From positions 310,001 through 374,000 of the forward strand of contig NZ_PJRT01000009.1 of NCBI RefSeq assembly GCF_002858935.1: DNA of 64,000 bases, read 5' to 3'. How positions within the stretch are numbered: position 1 is the first letter of the stretch; each line of letters opens with the position of its first letter. The notes beneath the pieces are model-generated. The model searched no databases, was not told the origin of the DNA, and worked only from the letters and a program-made list of their open reading frames with translations. Both the position numbers and the translations under genes were made by a program. Shown in pieces: positions 29,927-42,608 of this stretch. This DNA comes from Pantoea endophytica. GTDB lineage: Bacteria; Pseudomonadota; Gammaproteobacteria; Enterobacterales; Enterobacteriaceae.

Positions 29927-31108
29927 ATGGTGGAATCTTCCACGTTTGAAAATGCCTGGCTGAAGGATTATTCCGCGCTAAGCCGTGGTTTCCTCTTTAC
30001 CTCGCCGTGGCGTAGTTTGGCAACGCAAGGATGCTATACCACCGTTACCGCGCCGGTAGATGACGCCGCGTCGCTGGACGGTGATTTCCAACAACAGTTA
30101 CGTCAGCATTTTGCCGCGGCGAAAAAACAGGGCATCGACAATCCGATTCTGGTCGGGGCGATCCCGTTTGACGTCAGCCAGCCCGCCGCGCTGTTTATTC
30201 CTGAATCCTATCAGACGTTTAATCGCGCTGACCTGCAAAACGCGTTGCCGGAAAACGTCAGCGATCTGCCGCAGGTGCGACGTCGCACCGCAGTGCCGGA
30301 TCACGATGTGTTTACCACGATGGTGGCAGATGCGGTGGCGGCCACGCAGCGCGGCGATCTGGATAAAGTGGTGCTGTCGCGTCTGATGGATATCGTTACC
30401 GAACAGCCGGTTGATACCGCAGCGCTGATGCAGCGCGTGATTGCGCAGAACCCCAACAGCTACCATTTCCATCTGCCGCTGCCGCAAGGCGGTGCGCTGA
30501 TTGGTGCCAGTCCGGAGCTGATGCTGCGCAAACAGGGGCGCGATTTTAGCTCTTGTCCGCTGGCGGGCTCAGCGCGGCGCAATCACGACGATGCCCAGCA
30601 GGATCGTGCCGCTGGCGATAAGCTGATGGATTCCGGCAAAGATCGTCATGAGCACAAACTGGTGACCGACGCGATGCGCGACACCTTGCAGCCGCGCAGC
30701 CGTTTGCTGTCGGTGCCGACCATTCCGTCGCTGATTACCACCGCCACGCTGTGGCATCTCGCCACGCAAATCGACGGCGAAGTGCAGGATGAGCGCGAAA
30801 ATGCGCTGTCGCTGGCCTGCCTGCTGCACCCGACGCCTGCGTTGAGCGGTTTCCCCCATCAGCGCGCGCAGCAGCTTATTCAGCAGCTGGAACCTTTTGA
30901 TCGCCAACTGTTTGGCGGCATCGTCGGCTGGTGCGATAGCCAGGGCAATGGCGAATGGGTGGTCACCATCCGCTGCGGCACCGTGCATGGCACGCGGGTG
31001 CGCCTGTTTGCCGGTGCGGGCATCGTGGCCGACTCCCAACCCGAATCAGAATGGCGTGAAACCGGCGTGAAGCTGGACACCATGTTGCGCGCCTTTGGAC
31101 TGCAATAA
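29927..31108 (+). CDS. entC: Isochorismate synthase EntC
   Basis: 393 residues from the ATG at 29927, which has AGGTGA five bases upstream; a GTG at 29918 is an in-frame alternative. It converts chorismate to isochorismate, the first dedicated step of dihydroxybenzoate synthesis. The chorismate-binding fold is evident with [12 protein letters not shown] [27 protein letters not shown], the [10 protein letters not shown] block and [20 protein letters not shown] near the metal site. First of entCEBAH, starting 10 bases before entE. Confidence 0.95.
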   Translation: MVESSTFENAWLKDYSALSRGFLFTSPWRSLATQGCYTTVTAPVDDAASLDGDFQQQLRQHFAAAKKQGIDNPILVGAIPFDVSQPAALFIPESYQTFNRADLQNALPENVSDLPQVRRRTAVPDHDVFTTMVADAVAATQRGDLDKVVLSRLMDIVTEQPVDTAALMQRVIAQNPNSYHFHLPLPQGGALIGASPELMLRKQGRDFSSCPLAGSARRNHDDAQQDRAAGDKLMDSGKDRHEHKLVTDAMRDTLQPRSRLLSVPTIPSLITTATLWHLATQIDGEVQDERENALSLACLLHPTPALSGFPHQRAQQLIQQLEPFDRQLFGGIVGWCDSQGNGEWVVTIRCGTVHGTRVRLFAGAGIVADSQPESEWRETGVKLDTMLRAFGLQ

Positions 31109-31118
31109 AGGAAAGAAC

Positions 31119-32735
31119 ATGAGCATTCCCTATACTCGCTGGCCGGACGACCTGGCTGCGCGCTATCGCGAAAAAGGTTACTGGCTGGATGTGCCGATGA
31201 CCGACATTCTGGCGCGTCATCAGCATAATGATGCCATCGCGGTGATTGATGGCGATCGCCAGATCAGCTATCGCGAAATGGACGTGCTGAGCAGCAACCT
31301 GGCCGCCGCGCTGCAGCGTCGTGGCCTGCAAAATGGCGATACTGCGCTGGTGCAGCTTGGCAACGTGGCCGATTTTTATGTCACGGTATTTGCGCTGTTT
31401 AAGCTCGGCGTAGCGTCAGTATTTGCGCTGTTCAGCCATCAGCGCACCGAACTAAGCGCCTATGCGGCGCAGATCGAACCTAAACTGCTGATTGCCGATC
31501 GCACTCACACGCTGTTTGCTGATGATAGCTTTATCAACGCGCTGTGCGCCGCGCAGCCTTCGCTGCAGCAGGTGATTCTGCGTAATGACAACCAGCCGGA
31601 AAATACGCTGGAAGCGCTGATGGCGGAAGCCGCGGGTGATTACCTCGCCACACCAACCGCCGCTGATGAAGTGGCGTTTTTCCAGCTCTCCGGCGGCAGC
31701 ACCGGCACGCCGAAGCTGATTCCGCGCACCCACAACGACTATTACTACAGCATTCGCGCCAGTGATGAGATTTGTCAGGTGACCGCCGATACGCGTTATC
31801 TCAACGCCCTGCCCGCGCCGCATAACTTTGCCATGAGCTCCCCGGGTTCGCTCGGTGTGTTTTATGCCGGTGGTCAGGTGATTCTGGCTGCCGATCCCAG
31901 CGCCACGCTCTGCTTCCCGCTGATTGAGAAGCATCAGGTCACCGATACCGGTTTGGTGCCGCCGGCGGTGAGTTTGTGGCTACAGGCGATTCAGGAATGG
32001 GGCAGTAATAAACAGCTGGCTTCGCTGCAGCGCATTCAGGTGGGTGGCGCCAAGCTGGGCGAAACCCTCGCGGCACGTATTCAGCGTGAAATTGGCTGTC
32101 AGCTGCAGCAGGTTTTCGGCATGGCCGAAGGTCTGGTGAACTACACGCGCTTTGGCGACGATGAGAACATCATTCTCACCACGCAAGGCCGCCCGATCTC
32201 TGAAGATGACGAAGTGTGGGTCGCTGACGAGCACGGCAACGCGCTGCCAACCGGCACCATCGGTCGCCTGATGACGCGCGGCCCCTACACCTTCCGTGGC
32301 TACTACAAGAGCCCGGAACATAACGCCGCCAGCTTCGACGCCAACGGGTTTTACTGTTCGGGCGATCTGATTGAGATCGACGCGCAGGGCTACATCACCG
32401 TGCAAGGGCGCGAAAAGGATCAGATCAATCGCGGTGGCGAGAAGATCGCCGCGGAAGAGATCGAAAATCTGTTGCAACGCCATCCGGATGTGATCCACGC
32501 CGCGCTGGTGTCGATGAACGACGAATTGATGGGTGAAAAGAGCTGCGCCTTTATCGTTGCCAGCCAACCGATCAAAGCAGTGGCGTTGCGTCGTCACCTG
32601 CGAGAACTGGGCGTGGCCGAGTTCAAATTACCTGACCGTATTACCTGCGTCGATGCCCTGCCGCTGACGCCTGTCGGCAAGGTGGATAAAAAACGTTTAC
32701 GCCAACAGCTTGCCGACCAACAAGCGCAAGCCTGA
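31119..32735 (+). CDS. entE: 2,3-dihydroxybenzoate-AMP ligase EntE
   Basis: 538 residues from ATG at 31119 with AAGGAAAG ribosome site; the frame opens eight codons earlier inside entC. It adenylates 2,3-dihydroxybenzoate and loads it on the EntB carrier domain. ANL-family motifs are [18 protein letters not shown] (P-loop, about 190-207), [12 protein letters not shown] and the C-terminal-lobe catalytic lysine in [12 protein letters not shown]. Lies 10 bases after entC and 18 before entB. Confidence 0.95.
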   Translation: MSIPYTRWPDDLAARYREKGYWLDVPMTDILARHQHNDAIAVIDGDRQISYREMDVLSSNLAAALQRRGLQNGDTALVQLGNVADFYVTVFALFKLGVASVFALFSHQRTELSAYAAQIEPKLLIADRTHTLFADDSFINALCAAQPSLQQVILRNDNQPENTLEALMAEAAGDYLATPTAADEVAFFQLSGGSTGTPKLIPRTHNDYYYSIRASDEICQVTADTRYLNALPAPHNFAMSSPGSLGVFYAGGQVILAADPSATLCFPLIEKHQVTDTGLVPPAVSLWLQAIQEWGSNKQLASLQRIQVGGAKLGETLAARIQREIGCQLQQVFGMAEGLVNYTRFGDDENIILTTQGRPISEDDEVWVADEHGNALPTGTIGRLMTRGPYTFRGYYKSPEHNAASFDANGFYCSGDLIEIDAQGYITVQGREKDQINRGGEKIAAEEIENLLQRHPDVIHAALVSMNDELMGEKSCAFIVASQPIKAVALRRHLRELGVAEFKLPDRITCVDALPLTPVGKVDKKRLRQQLADQQAQA

Positions 32736-32753
32736 CCTGTTCCGGAGATTGTA

Positions 32754-33608
32754 ATGGCTATTCCAAAACTGAACGCTTACGCGCTGCCCGCAGCGACTGA
32801 ACTGCCTACCAACAAAGTGAAGTGGGCGCTTGAGCCTCAGCGTGCCGCGCTGCTGATTCACGATATGCAGGCTTACTTCCTTAATTTCTGGGGCGAAAAC
32901 AGCCCGCTGGTTAATCAGGTGGTGGAAAACATCGCTCGTCTGCGTGCTTACTGCAAAGCGCAGGGCATACCGGTGTTCTATACCGCTCAGCCGAACGAAC
33001 AGAGCGATGCCGATCGCGCACTCCTCAACGACATGTGGGGGCCGGGCCTGAACAAACATCCGGATCAGCAGAAGATCGTTGATGCGCTGGCACCGGATCA
33101 GGACGACCAGGTGCTGACCAAATGGCGTTACAGCGCCTTCGTGCGCTCACCGCTGGAATCGATCCTGCAGGAGATGGGCCGCGATCAGCTAATCATCACC
33201 GGCGTGTACGCGCACATCGGTTGCCTGACCACCGCGACTGACGCCTTTATGCGTAATATCCAGCCATTTATGGTGGCGGATGCGCTGGCCGACTTCACGC
33301 GCGAAGAGCACATGATGGCGCTGACTTACACCGCAGGTCGCAGCGGTAAAGTAGTGATGACCGCCGACCTGATGCCGCTGCCGTTGAGCAAAGACGATCT
33401 GCGTGCGCTGATTCTGCCGCTGCTGGAAGATGACGATGTACCTGCAGATGACGAGAACCTGATCGATTACGGTCTGGATTCAGTACGCGTGATGGCGCTG
33501 GCGGCGCGCTGGCGTCAGGTGCACAGCGACATCGATTTCGTCAGTCTGGCAAAAAATCCGACCATCGATGGCTGGTGGGCGCTGTTATCAAGGGCGCCAG
33601 CTAAATGA
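32754..33608 (+). CDS. entB: Isochorismatase/aryl carrier protein EntB
   Basis: 284 residues. The N-terminal isochorismatase domain (about 1-205; [14 protein letters not shown] with the catalytic Asp, and [17 protein letters not shown] with the nucleophile-region cysteine) makes dihydro-dihydroxybenzoate. The C-terminal aryl carrier domain has phosphopantetheine site Ser243 in [10 protein letters not shown]. It needs a phosphopantetheinyl transferase; entD is not in the window. Its stop overlaps the entA start (ATGA). Confidence 0.95.
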   Translation: MAIPKLNAYALPAATELPTNKVKWALEPQRAALLIHDMQAYFLNFWGENSPLVNQVVENIARLRAYCKAQGIPVFYTAQPNEQSDADRALLNDMWGPGLNKHPDQQKIVDALAPDQDDQVLTKWRYSAFVRSPLESILQEMGRDQLIITGVYAHIGCLTTATDAFMRNIQPFMVADALADFTREEHMMALTYTAGRSGKVVMTADLMPLPLSKDDLRALILPLLEDDDVPADDENLIDYGLDSVRVMALAARWRQVHSDIDFVSLAKNPTIDGWWALLSRAPAK

Positions 33609-34363
33609 GTGCAACTTTCGATTTCAGTGGAAAAATCGTCTGGGTAACCGGCGCAGGCAAAGGGATTGGTTACCACACCGCGCTGAGCTTCCATCAGGCG
33701 GGCGCGCAGGTTATCGGCTTCGATCTGCGTTTCGAACAGGCCGACTATCCTTTCACCACGCAGGTGCTGGATGTGGCGAACGCCGCCGAGGTGAAAGCGG
33801 TTTGTCAGCGTTTGCTGGCAGATCAGCCGCGTCTCGATGTGCTGGTGAACGGTGCCGGCATCCTGCGTATTGGCAGCACCGATGAACTGTCGTTCGACGA
33901 TTGGCAGGCGTGTCTGGCGGTGAATGCCGGCGGCGCGTTCAACCTGTTTCAGCAAACCTTGCCGGTGTTTCGCCAGCAGCGTGCGGGTGCGATTGTGACT
34001 ATCGCCTCTAATGCGGCACATGCGCCGCGCCTTGGTATGTCCGCTTATGGCGCTTCCAAAGCGGCGTTGCGCAGCTTGTGTCTGACCGTGGGTTTAGAGA
34101 TGGCGCCTTACGGCGTGCGCTGCAATATCGTTTCTCCGGGTTCCACCGATACCGATATGCAACGCAGCCTGTGGCATACGCCAGAAGCCGAGCAGGAGAT
34201 GATCAATGGTTTCCCGGATCAGTACAAGCTGGGGATCCCGCTGCGTAAGATCGCTAAACCGCAGGAGATCGTTGCTAACGTGATGTTCCTCGCGTCGGAT
34301 CTTGCCAGCCACGTGGTGCTGCAGGATATTGTGGTCGACGGTGGCGCAACGCTGGGATCCTAA
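33605..34363 (+). CDS. entA: 2,3-dihydro-2,3-dihydroxybenzoate dehydrogenase EntA
   Basis: 252 residues of the classical short-chain dehydrogenase fold. NAD site is TGAGKGIGYHTA (about 14-26); the active-site pair is Tyr148 and Lys152 (YGASK); NGAG motif is at about 83. It completes dihydroxybenzoate synthesis. Four-base overlap with entB and three-base spacing to entH show tight operon coupling. Confidence 0.95.
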   Translation: MSATFDFSGKIVWVTGAGKGIGYHTALSFHQAGAQVIGFDLRFEQADYPFTTQVLDVANAAEVKAVCQRLLADQPRLDVLVNGAGILRIGSTDELSFDDWQACLAVNAGGAFNLFQQTLPVFRQQRAGAIVTIASNAAHAPRLGMSAYGASKAALRSLCLTVGLEMAPYGVRCNIVSPGSTDTDMQRSLWHTPEAEQEMINGFPDQYKLGIPLRKIAKPQEIVANVMFLASDLASHVVLQDIVVDGGATLGS

Positions 34364-34366
34364 GTT

Positions 34367-34783
34367 ATGGCAATCTGGAAACGTTCGGTCGATGTTGAAA
34401 CGTTGAATAAGATGGGTGAAAACTCGCTGGTGGCACACGTTGGCATTGTGTTTACCACCATCGGTGAAGATTATCTCGAAGCCACCATGCCGGTGGATGC
34501 CCGCACGCATCAGCCGTTTGGCCTGCTGCACGGCGGCGCTTCTGTGGTGCTGGCGGAGTCGATGGGATCGATTGCCGGTTATCTCAGCATCGAAGAAGGT
34601 AAAAGCGTGGTGGGGATTGAGGTGAGCGCCAGCCACCATCGTGCAGTAAGCAGCGGTGAAGTGCGCGGTATTTGCCGCCCGTTACACCTTGGTGCGCGTA
34701 ATCAAAGCTGGCAGATTGAGATTCGTAACGCCCGCGACCAACTGTGCTGCACCTCGAGATTGACGGTGGCGGTGCTGGGTTAA
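34367..34783 (+). CDS. entH: Proofreading thioesterase EntH (hotdog fold)
   Basis: 138 residues of the 4HBT/hotdog family. The active-site segment [21 protein letters not shown] (about residues 46-66) contains the expected His and Glu. EntH removes wrongly loaded aryl groups from the EntB carrier domain. Last gene of entCEBAH, followed directly by a strong terminator. Confidence 0.94.
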   Translation: MAIWKRSVDVETLNKMGENSLVAHVGIVFTTIGEDYLEATMPVDARTHQPFGLLHGGASVVLAESMGSIAGYLSIEEGKSVVGIEVSASHHRAVSSGEVRGICRPLHLGARNQSWQIEIRNARDQLCCTSRLTVAVLG

Positions 34784-34788
34784 GACAT

Positions 34789-34817
34789 AAAAAAAGCGGC
34801 CTTCGGGCCGCTTTTTT
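34789..34817. terminator. Bidirectional terminator between entH and obgE
   Basis: Stem GCGGCC with TTCG tetraloop and GGCCGC (34796-34811), flanked by A7 and T6. It closes both the ent operon and the convergent obgE transcript and marks the right border of the enterobactin block. Confidence 0.92.
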
Positions 34818-34823
34818 GTACGA

Positions 34824-36011
<1,188 letters not shown>

Positions 36012-36177
36012 TCACGCTGTCGTTCACGGCAGCTTGCAGGCCGCAAACGGGTCCGCCAGGGTCTTCTGCGCTGACCGACGGCGGATAATACAAGACTGGC
36101 AAAGCCAGGAGTACATAAATTGTACAACAACTGTGCTAAAGCGTAACTGTTATCCAGCAAGCTCAGTAGCAGAATGT

Positions 36178-36203
36178 AAAAAGCCCCGCAAAGCTGCGGG
36201 GCC
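36178..36203 (-). terminator. Terminator after rpmA
   Basis: Stem GCCCCGCA/TGCGGGGC with a 4-base loop (36183-36202), followed on the minus strand by a U5 run from AAAAA at 36178-36182. It ends the rplU-rpmA transcript before obgE, so obgE needs its own promoter in the 36000-36177 stretch, where I see no other gene. Confidence 0.85.
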
Positions 36204-36248
36204 TTTCATTCGTGTATTCAGACGTTAGACGTCTGCAGCACGACAACC

Positions 36249-36509
<261 letters not shown>

Positions 36510-36521
36510 TCAGATCTCCTC

Positions 36522-36833
36522 TTACGCGCCGATCACAGTGATTTTCACATCTGTGAACCACTGACGGTGACCAGCTTGCTTACGGTAGTGTTTACGACGA
36601 CGAAACTTAACGATTTTAATTTTCTCGCCACGACCGTGAGCAACAACTTCTGCCTTGATCACACCGCCTGAAACCAGTGGCGCGCCGATTTTCACGTCTT
36701 CGCCATTTGCGATCATCAGAACCTGGTCAAACTCAATGGTTTCACCGGTTGCGATGTCCAGCTTTTCCAGGCGAACGGTCTGACCTTCGCTTACTCGGTG
36801 TTGTTTACCACCACTTTGGAAAACCGCGTACAT
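36522..36833 (-). CDS. rplU: Ribosomal protein L21
   Basis: 103 residues from [18 protein letters not shown] (36833), the exact E. coli length. The open frame continues 59 codons upstream with no similarity. L21 binds 23S rRNA in the 50S subunit. Divergent from ispB with about 250 bases between starts. Confidence 0.98.
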   Translation of the reverse strand: MYAVFQSGGKQHRVSEGQTVRLEKLDIATGETIEFDQVLMIANGEDVKIGAPLVSGGVIKAEVVAHGRGEKIKIVKFRRRKHYRKQAGHRQWFTDVKITVIGA

Positions 36834-37085
36834 ATAAAACTCCGCTTCTGCGCGTGCCTTTCTATTCATCAGGCGGCGCGATAAATATTCACAATAGGGC
36901 GCGAATTCTACGCAATACTCCAGCAGAAGACAAGAGCACTTTGCACTCTCTTGCAGAAAAAAAGCGCAAGGCGAATGCAAACGTTTCGCAACCCGATTTT
37001 TCAAGTACAATCAGTAACAGATTACCTGAACTCACGCTGTGTAAAGCGCTTACCATGCAAAAAACGAGTAAAGCTGAAAAGACGA

Positions 37086-38057
37086 ATGAACTTAGAACAG
37101 ATTAATGAATTAACCGCGCAGGACATGGCGGCCGTCAACCAGACCATCCTCGAGCAGCTGAATTCAGAAGTCTCACTGATTAACCAGTTGGGCTATTACA
37201 TCATCAGCGGCGGGGGCAAACGCATCCGTCCGATGATCGCTGTGCTGTCGGCACGCGCGCTGAATTATCAGGGATCGTTGCACATCACTAATGCGGCGCT
37301 GATCGAATTTATCCATACGGCGACGCTGCTGCACGATGATGTGGTGGATGAATCCGATATGCGCCGTGGCAAAGCCACCGCTAACGCCGCGTTCGGTAAT
37401 GCGGCAAGCGTGCTGGTGGGCGATTTTATCTATACGCGCTCATTCCAGATGATGACCAGCATGGGATCCTTAAAGATCCTTGCGCTGATGTCGGAAGCGG
37501 TCAACGTGATCGCCGAAGGAGAAGTGCTGCAGTTAATGAACTGCAACGATCCCGATATCACTGAAGAGAGCTACATGCGGGTGATCTACAGCAAAACCGC
37601 TCGCCTGTTCGAAGCTGCTTCGCAAGCGTCGGCGATTTTAGCTGAGGCGACGCCCGCGCAGGAAAAGGCGTTACAGGATTATGGTCGCTACCTTGGCACC
37701 GCTTTCCAGTTAATTGATGATTTGCTGGATTACAGCGCAGATGGTGAAACGCTGGGCAAAAATACCGGTGATGACCTGAGCGAAGGTAAACCGACGCTGC
37801 CATTGCTGCACGCGATGCACAACGGAACGCTTGAGCAGGCGCAGATGATCCGTAAAGCCATTGAAGAAGGTAACGGTCGTCATCTGCTGGAACCGGTGCT
37901 GGCAGCGATGCAACAGACTGGCTCGCTGGAGTGGACGCGCAAACGCGCTGAAGAAGAGGCAGATAAAGCCATCGCAGCACTGCAGGTATTACCCGAAAGC
38001 CCGTGGCGCAGCGCCCTCGAAGCGCTGGCGCACATGTCAGTACAGCGCGATTTCTGA
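37086..38057 (+). CDS. ispB: Octaprenyl diphosphate synthase IspB
   Basis: 323 residues from MNLEQINELTAQDM (37086), same length as E. coli. The long-chain trans-prenyl synthase makes the quinone side chain. Both Asp-rich motifs are present, DDVVDESD (about 84-91) and DDLLDY (about 211-216), with GGGKRIRP near residue 43. The frame opens earlier at 36951 but without similarity. Confidence 0.96.
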   Translation: MNLEQINELTAQDMAAVNQTILEQLNSEVSLINQLGYYIISGGGKRIRPMIAVLSARALNYQGSLHITNAALIEFIHTATLLHDDVVDESDMRRGKATANAAFGNAASVLVGDFIYTRSFQMMTSMGSLKILALMSEAVNVIAEGEVLQLMNCNDPDITEESYMRVIYSKTARLFEAASQASAILAEATPAQEKALQDYGRYLGTAFQLIDDLLDYSADGETLGKNTGDDLSEGKPTLPLLHAMHNGTLEQAQMIRKAIEEGNGRHLLEPVLAAMQQTGSLEWTRKRAEEEADKAIAALQVLPESPWRSALEALAHMSVQRDF

Positions 38058-38061
38058 TTTC

Positions 38062-38090
38062 AACGGGGCCTTCTCTGGCCCCGTTTCCTT
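38062..38090 (+). terminator. Terminator after ispB
   Basis: Stem AACGGGGCC/GGCCCCGTT with loop TTCTCT (38062-38085), followed by TTCCTT. The U-tract is imperfect but the hairpin begins five bases after the stop codon. Confidence 0.7.
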
Positions 38091-38293
38091 CCTCACTCTT
38101 CTCCCTTTTTACTTACATCTCTTGCATCGCTTTTGCGAAAAGCGACGCAGTTTCGTGCGCCGGCCAAACATTTACTGGAAAATTACGGGAAACATTTGCT
38201 ATAAAAACGCGGGTTTTTTCCAGATATCTCTGCCACGGGAGCGCCTTTTTACAGCGGAGATGAAGTAATAACACGGACATGGAGAAGAGAGTT

Positions 38294-38575
38294 ATGTACA
38301 CAAGGAAAGCGGATTGGCACCCGGCAGATATCATTGCTGCATTACGTAAGAAAGGCACATCACTGGCAGCGCTGTCACGCGAATCAGGGCTCAGCTCCTC
38401 AACGCTGGCCAATGCGCTGTCGCGTCCCTGGCCCAAAGGTGAGTGGCTAATCGCCAATGCGATCAAGGTTCATCCGGCAGACATCTGGCCAAGCCGATAT
38501 TACGATCCTGTTACCGGCCAGTTATTGGATCGCAAGAAGTGCATACGATCGCCGAAGGATCGTAAAAAGATCTGA
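38294..38575 (+). CDS. sfsB: Ner-like DNA-binding transcriptional regulator SfsB (Nlp)
   Basis: 93 residues from the ATG at 38294, which has GGAGAAG upstream and fits the family length of 92; an ATG at 38279 gives five more residues but has no ribosome site. The winged helix-turn-helix Nlp domain is clear: DWHPADIIAALRKKGTS, SGLSSSTLANALSRPWPKGE and PADIWPSRY. Relatives resemble phage Mu Ner and affect maltose and other sugar genes in E. coli. Its position between ispB and murA is conserved. Confidence 0.93.
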   Translation: MYTRKADWHPADIIAALRKKGTSLAALSRESGLSSSTLANALSRPWPKGEWLIANAIKVHPADIWPSRYYDPVTGQLLDRKKCIRSPKDRKKI

Positions 38576-38589
38576 CTGTAATACCAATG

Positions 38590-38627
38590 AAAAAAAACCA
38601 GCCGCGTTGCCGTGACTGGTTTTTTTG
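38590..38627. terminator. Bidirectional terminator between sfsB and murA
   Basis: Stem AAAACCAG/CTGGTTTT with a second CGCG/CGTG helix inside, flanked by long A and T tracts. It serves the convergent sfsB and murA transcripts. Confidence 0.85.
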
Positions 38628-38643
38628 ATCTACGAAGCAGAAA

Positions 38644-39918
<1,275 letters not shown>

Positions 39919-39949
39919 TTATCTATCAATAAAACAACCGGTGAGGCAC

Positions 39950-40207
39950 TTAGAAACCGTTGAGTTTACGGTCGCGCGCCCACTCGGCTGGGGTATAAGT
40001 TTTGATGGAAACCGCATGAATACGGTTATCCGCAATATATTCCATCAGCGGCGCGTACACAGCCTGCTGCTTCTTCACGCGGCTCAGTTCGCCGAACATT
40101 TCGCCCACCGCGATGACCTGAAAATGGCTGCCATCGTTGCTGAGTACGTGTACTTCTTCTAATGCCAGCGCCTGCATCAGCACGGCCTGAACTTCACTAT
40201 TTTCCAT
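39950..40207 (-). CDS. ibaG: BolA-family protein IbaG (YrbA)
   Basis: 85 residues. The BolA/IbaG fold includes the conserved His in the segment [14 protein letters not shown] and the loop [35 protein letters not shown] helix region. BolA proteins bind monothiol glutaredoxin [2Fe-2S] clusters. Its position between mlaB and murA is conserved; a terminator precedes it. Confidence 0.93.
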   Translation of the reverse strand: MENSEVQAVLMQALALEEVHVLSNDGSHFQVIAVGEMFGELSRVKKQQAVYAPLMEYIADNRIHAVSIKTYTPAEWARDRKLNGF

Positions 40208-40276
40208 CGCTCGTTACTTCGCTTAATAATAATAAGGCAGACATCTTAGAGGAAAGCGTCTGACTCTTAAATACGC

Positions 40277-40303
40277 AAAAGCCCCTGAAAAAATCAGGGG
40301 CTT
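40277..40303 (-). terminator. Terminator after mlaB
   Basis: Stem GCCCCTGA/TCAGGGGC with an A5 loop (40281-40301), followed on the minus strand by a short U-tract. It ends the mlaFEDCB transcript. Confidence 0.8.
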
Positions 40304-40321
40304 AGCATCGACATCATTTGA

Positions 40322-40627
40322 TCAGGCGATTTTTTCCGCAGAAACAATAATCTGCTGCAGGTTATACAGCGTGATCAGTGACTGGAGTTTATCGGAGATC
40401 CCAGAGAAAAGTGGTGCGCTGCCTTGAGCACGCGCAATTTCACGCAGATGCACCAATAGCGCTAAACCCGCTGAATCCACCCTTTCCAGCCCGGCGACAT
40501 CAATGGTGGTGATATCAGCCACCGCAGTGTCACGTTCCTGCCACAAGGTCAGCAAAGTATCACGATCTAATTTGCCGCTTAAGGCCAGCGTGCTGGCAGT
40601 GCGCTGCCAGCTTAACGGTTCACTCAT
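40322..40627 (-). CDS. mlaB: Phospholipid transport STAS protein MlaB
   Basis: 101 residues forming a single STAS domain; the conserved segment ERVDSAGLALLVHL holds the loop that contacts MlaF. MlaB stabilises and activates the MlaFE ABC complex that moves phospholipids between the two membranes to keep outer-membrane asymmetry. Its start overlaps the mlaC stop by one base. Confidence 0.93.
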   Translation of the reverse strand: MSEPLSWQRTASTLALSGKLDRDTLLTLWQERDTAVADITTIDVAGLERVDSAGLALLVHLREIARAQGSAPLFSGISDKLQSLITLYNLQQIIVSAEKIA

Positions 40628-41265
40628 TATTGCTTTTTATCCAGGGTGATCGGCTGTGCGGCATAGGTTTTCAGCTGAGCCGTCAAGCCATCAATGCCTT
40701 TGGTACGCAGCAGATCGCCCCACTCATTCTGTTTCGTGGTGATCATGCTGATGCCCTCGGCCACCATATCATACGCCTGCCAGTTGCCAGTTTGGCTGTT
40801 CTTACGCCACTGGAAATCGAGACGCACAGGCGGACGCCCATTAGGATCGATGATGGTGACGCGAATCGCCACGATATTGGCATCGCCAATCGGCTGCTCC
40901 GGCTGAATCTGGTAGGTTTGACCGTTGTACAGCGCCAGCGCCTGGCCGTAAGCCTGTGCCAGATAATCACCGAACGCGGCAAAGTAGGCATCACGTTGCG
41001 CCGGTGTCGCATCGCGATAATAGCGACCAAGAACCAACGCACCGGCATATTTTATCTGTACGTACGGCATCAGTTCCTGACGTACCACTTCGCGTAGATA
41101 GTTCGGATCCTGCTTAATCTTCGGCTGTTCGTTTTTCAGGCGGGTGAAGGTCTTTTCCGCCGCTTCGTTCATCAGCTTGTAAGGATTAGTTTGATCCGCT
41201 GCGGCGTTGGCTGCCAGCGGTGCGATTGCCAACAGGGCAATCATCAGTAAACGTTTAAACATCAT
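40627..41265 (-). CDS. mlaC: Periplasmic phospholipid carrier MlaC
   Basis: 212 residues (211 if the second Met at 41262 is used, the E. coli form). A signal peptide is cut near ANA-AA, followed by [17 protein letters not shown]. MlaC ferries phospholipid between the MlaA-porin complex and MlaFEDB. Conserved segments [16 protein letters not shown] and [17 protein letters not shown] are nearly E. coli-like. Confidence 0.95.
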   Translation of the reverse strand: MMFKRLLMIALLAIAPLAANAAADQTNPYKLMNEAAEKTFTRLKNEQPKIKQDPNYLREVVRQELMPYVQIKYAGALVLGRYYRDATPAQRDAYFAAFGDYLAQAYGQALALYNGQTYQIQPEQPIGDANIVAIRVTIIDPNGRPPVRLDFQWRKNSQTGNWQAYDMVAEGISMITTKQNEWGDLLRTKGIDGLTAQLKTYAAQPITLDKKQ

Positions 41266-41280
41266 GTTTTACCTCGTAGG

Positions 41281-41817
41281 TTATTCCGTTGTTGCAGGTG
41301 CTGCCGGTGCACTCTGCGCACCCTGTGATTTATCGTCAGATTTGTTATCGCCGCTTTTATAGAGGAATTGACCGATCAGGTCTTCCAGCACCAGCGCCGA
41401 CTTGGTGTCACGCAGCGTGCCGCCATCTTTCAGCATAGAAGAGCCAAGCTCGGGATCGTCAAAACCTAAATTCAGCGCCAGGAACTGCTCACCGAGCAGG
41501 CCTTGAGTGCGGATGGCTAATGAGCTGGTGTCGGGAATCTTATTAGCGTATTTATCGCTAATATCCATGGTCACACGCGGTGAGAGGGTTTTCTCATCCA
41601 GCGCAATATCTGACACCCGGCCAATCAACACGCCGCCAATTTTCACCGGAGAACTGACTTTCAGTCCGCCGATATTATCGAAGGTGGCATACATCTTCCA
41701 CGTTGGTTCGGTGCCGATAGTTTTGAGATCGGCAACGCGCAGGCCGAGGAATAACAGCGCCAGCAGCGCAGCCAGCATGAAGACGCCAACCCAGATTTCG
41801 TTTTTCTTGCTTTGCAT
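41281..41817 (-). CDS. mlaD: MCE-domain phospholipid transport protein MlaD
   Basis: 178 residues from MQSKKNEIWVGVFMLA (41817). One transmembrane helix (about 7-27) anchors an MCE domain (YATFDNIGGLKVSSPVKIGGVLIGRV) that forms a hexameric ring on MlaE. The C-terminal tail after the DLIGQFLY helix is low-complexity and differs from E. coli in sequence and length, as expected. Starts 4 bases after mlaE. Confidence 0.95.
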   Translation of the reverse strand: MQSKKNEIWVGVFMLAALLALLFLGLRVADLKTIGTEPTWKMYATFDNIGGLKVSSPVKIGGVLIGRVSDIALDEKTLSPRVTMDISDKYANKIPDTSSLAIRTQGLLGEQFLALNLGFDDPELGSSMLKDGGTLRDTKSALVLEDLIGQFLYKSGDNKSDDKSQGAQSAPAAPATTE

Positions 41818-41821
41818 TGCA

Positions 41822-42604
41822 TCAATTCCCAAACATCAGTGCTGTCAGCACAAAATCCAAACCGAGTACCGCCAGTGAAGCATGCACCACGGTACGCGTT
41901 GTCGCACGACTGATCCCTTCCGAGGTCGGGATGGCATCATAGCCATTAAAGAGCGCAATCCAGGTTACCGTGACGGCAAAGACTGCGCTTTTGATCATGC
42001 AGTTAACGACATCAGTGCGGAAATCTACCGCGTTCTGCATCGCCGACCAGAAGAAACCGGGATCGATCCCTTTCCAGCTCACGCCAACCAGCGCGCCACC
42101 GGCAATACCAACGGCGGTAAAGATCAACGCCAGCAACGGCATGCTGATAAATCCGGCCCAGAAACGCGGTGATACCACGCGACGTAGCGGATCGACGGCC
42201 ATCATCTCCATGCTGGAGAGCTGTTCGGTGGCTTTCATCAGCCCGATTTCAGCGGTTAACGCTGAACCCGCACGGCCTGCAAACAGCAACGCCGTGACGA
42301 CCGGACCGAGCTCACGCAGCAGCGAGAGCGCCACCAGCATGCCAAGGCTGGTTTCCGCATTGTAAGTGGTGAGCACCAGATAGCCTTGCAGCCCCAGCAC
42401 CATGCCAATAAACAAGCCAGATACCACGATGATCAGTAACGATAACACGCCCACGCTATACAGCTGTTTCACCAGCAGCGGCGCATGGCGACGAAACGCC
42501 GGCTTACCGACTAACGCATGAAATAACATGAGGCCTGCGCGGCCAAAAGCGGCACAGGTATTGATTCCCTGACGTCCAAATGACGCTAGCGCCTGTAACA
42601 ACAT
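41822..42604 (-). CDS. mlaE: Phospholipid ABC transporter permease MlaE
   Basis: 260 residues, the E. coli length, with about five to six transmembrane helices. The MlaE/YrbE signature [23 protein letters not shown] contacts the ATPase. Follows mlaF by four bases. Confidence 0.96.
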   Translation of the reverse strand: MLLQALASFGRQGINTCAAFGRAGLMLFHALVGKPAFRRHAPLLVKQLYSVGVLSLLIIVVSGLFIGMVLGLQGYLVLTTYNAETSLGMLVALSLLRELGPVVTALLFAGRAGSALTAEIGLMKATEQLSSMEMMAVDPLRRVVSPRFWAGFISMPLLALIFTAVGIAGGALVGVSWKGIDPGFFWSAMQNAVDFRTDVVNCMIKSAVFAVTVTWIALFNGYDAIPTSEGISRATTRTVVHASLAVLGLDFVLTALMFGN

Positions 42605-42608
42605 CAGT

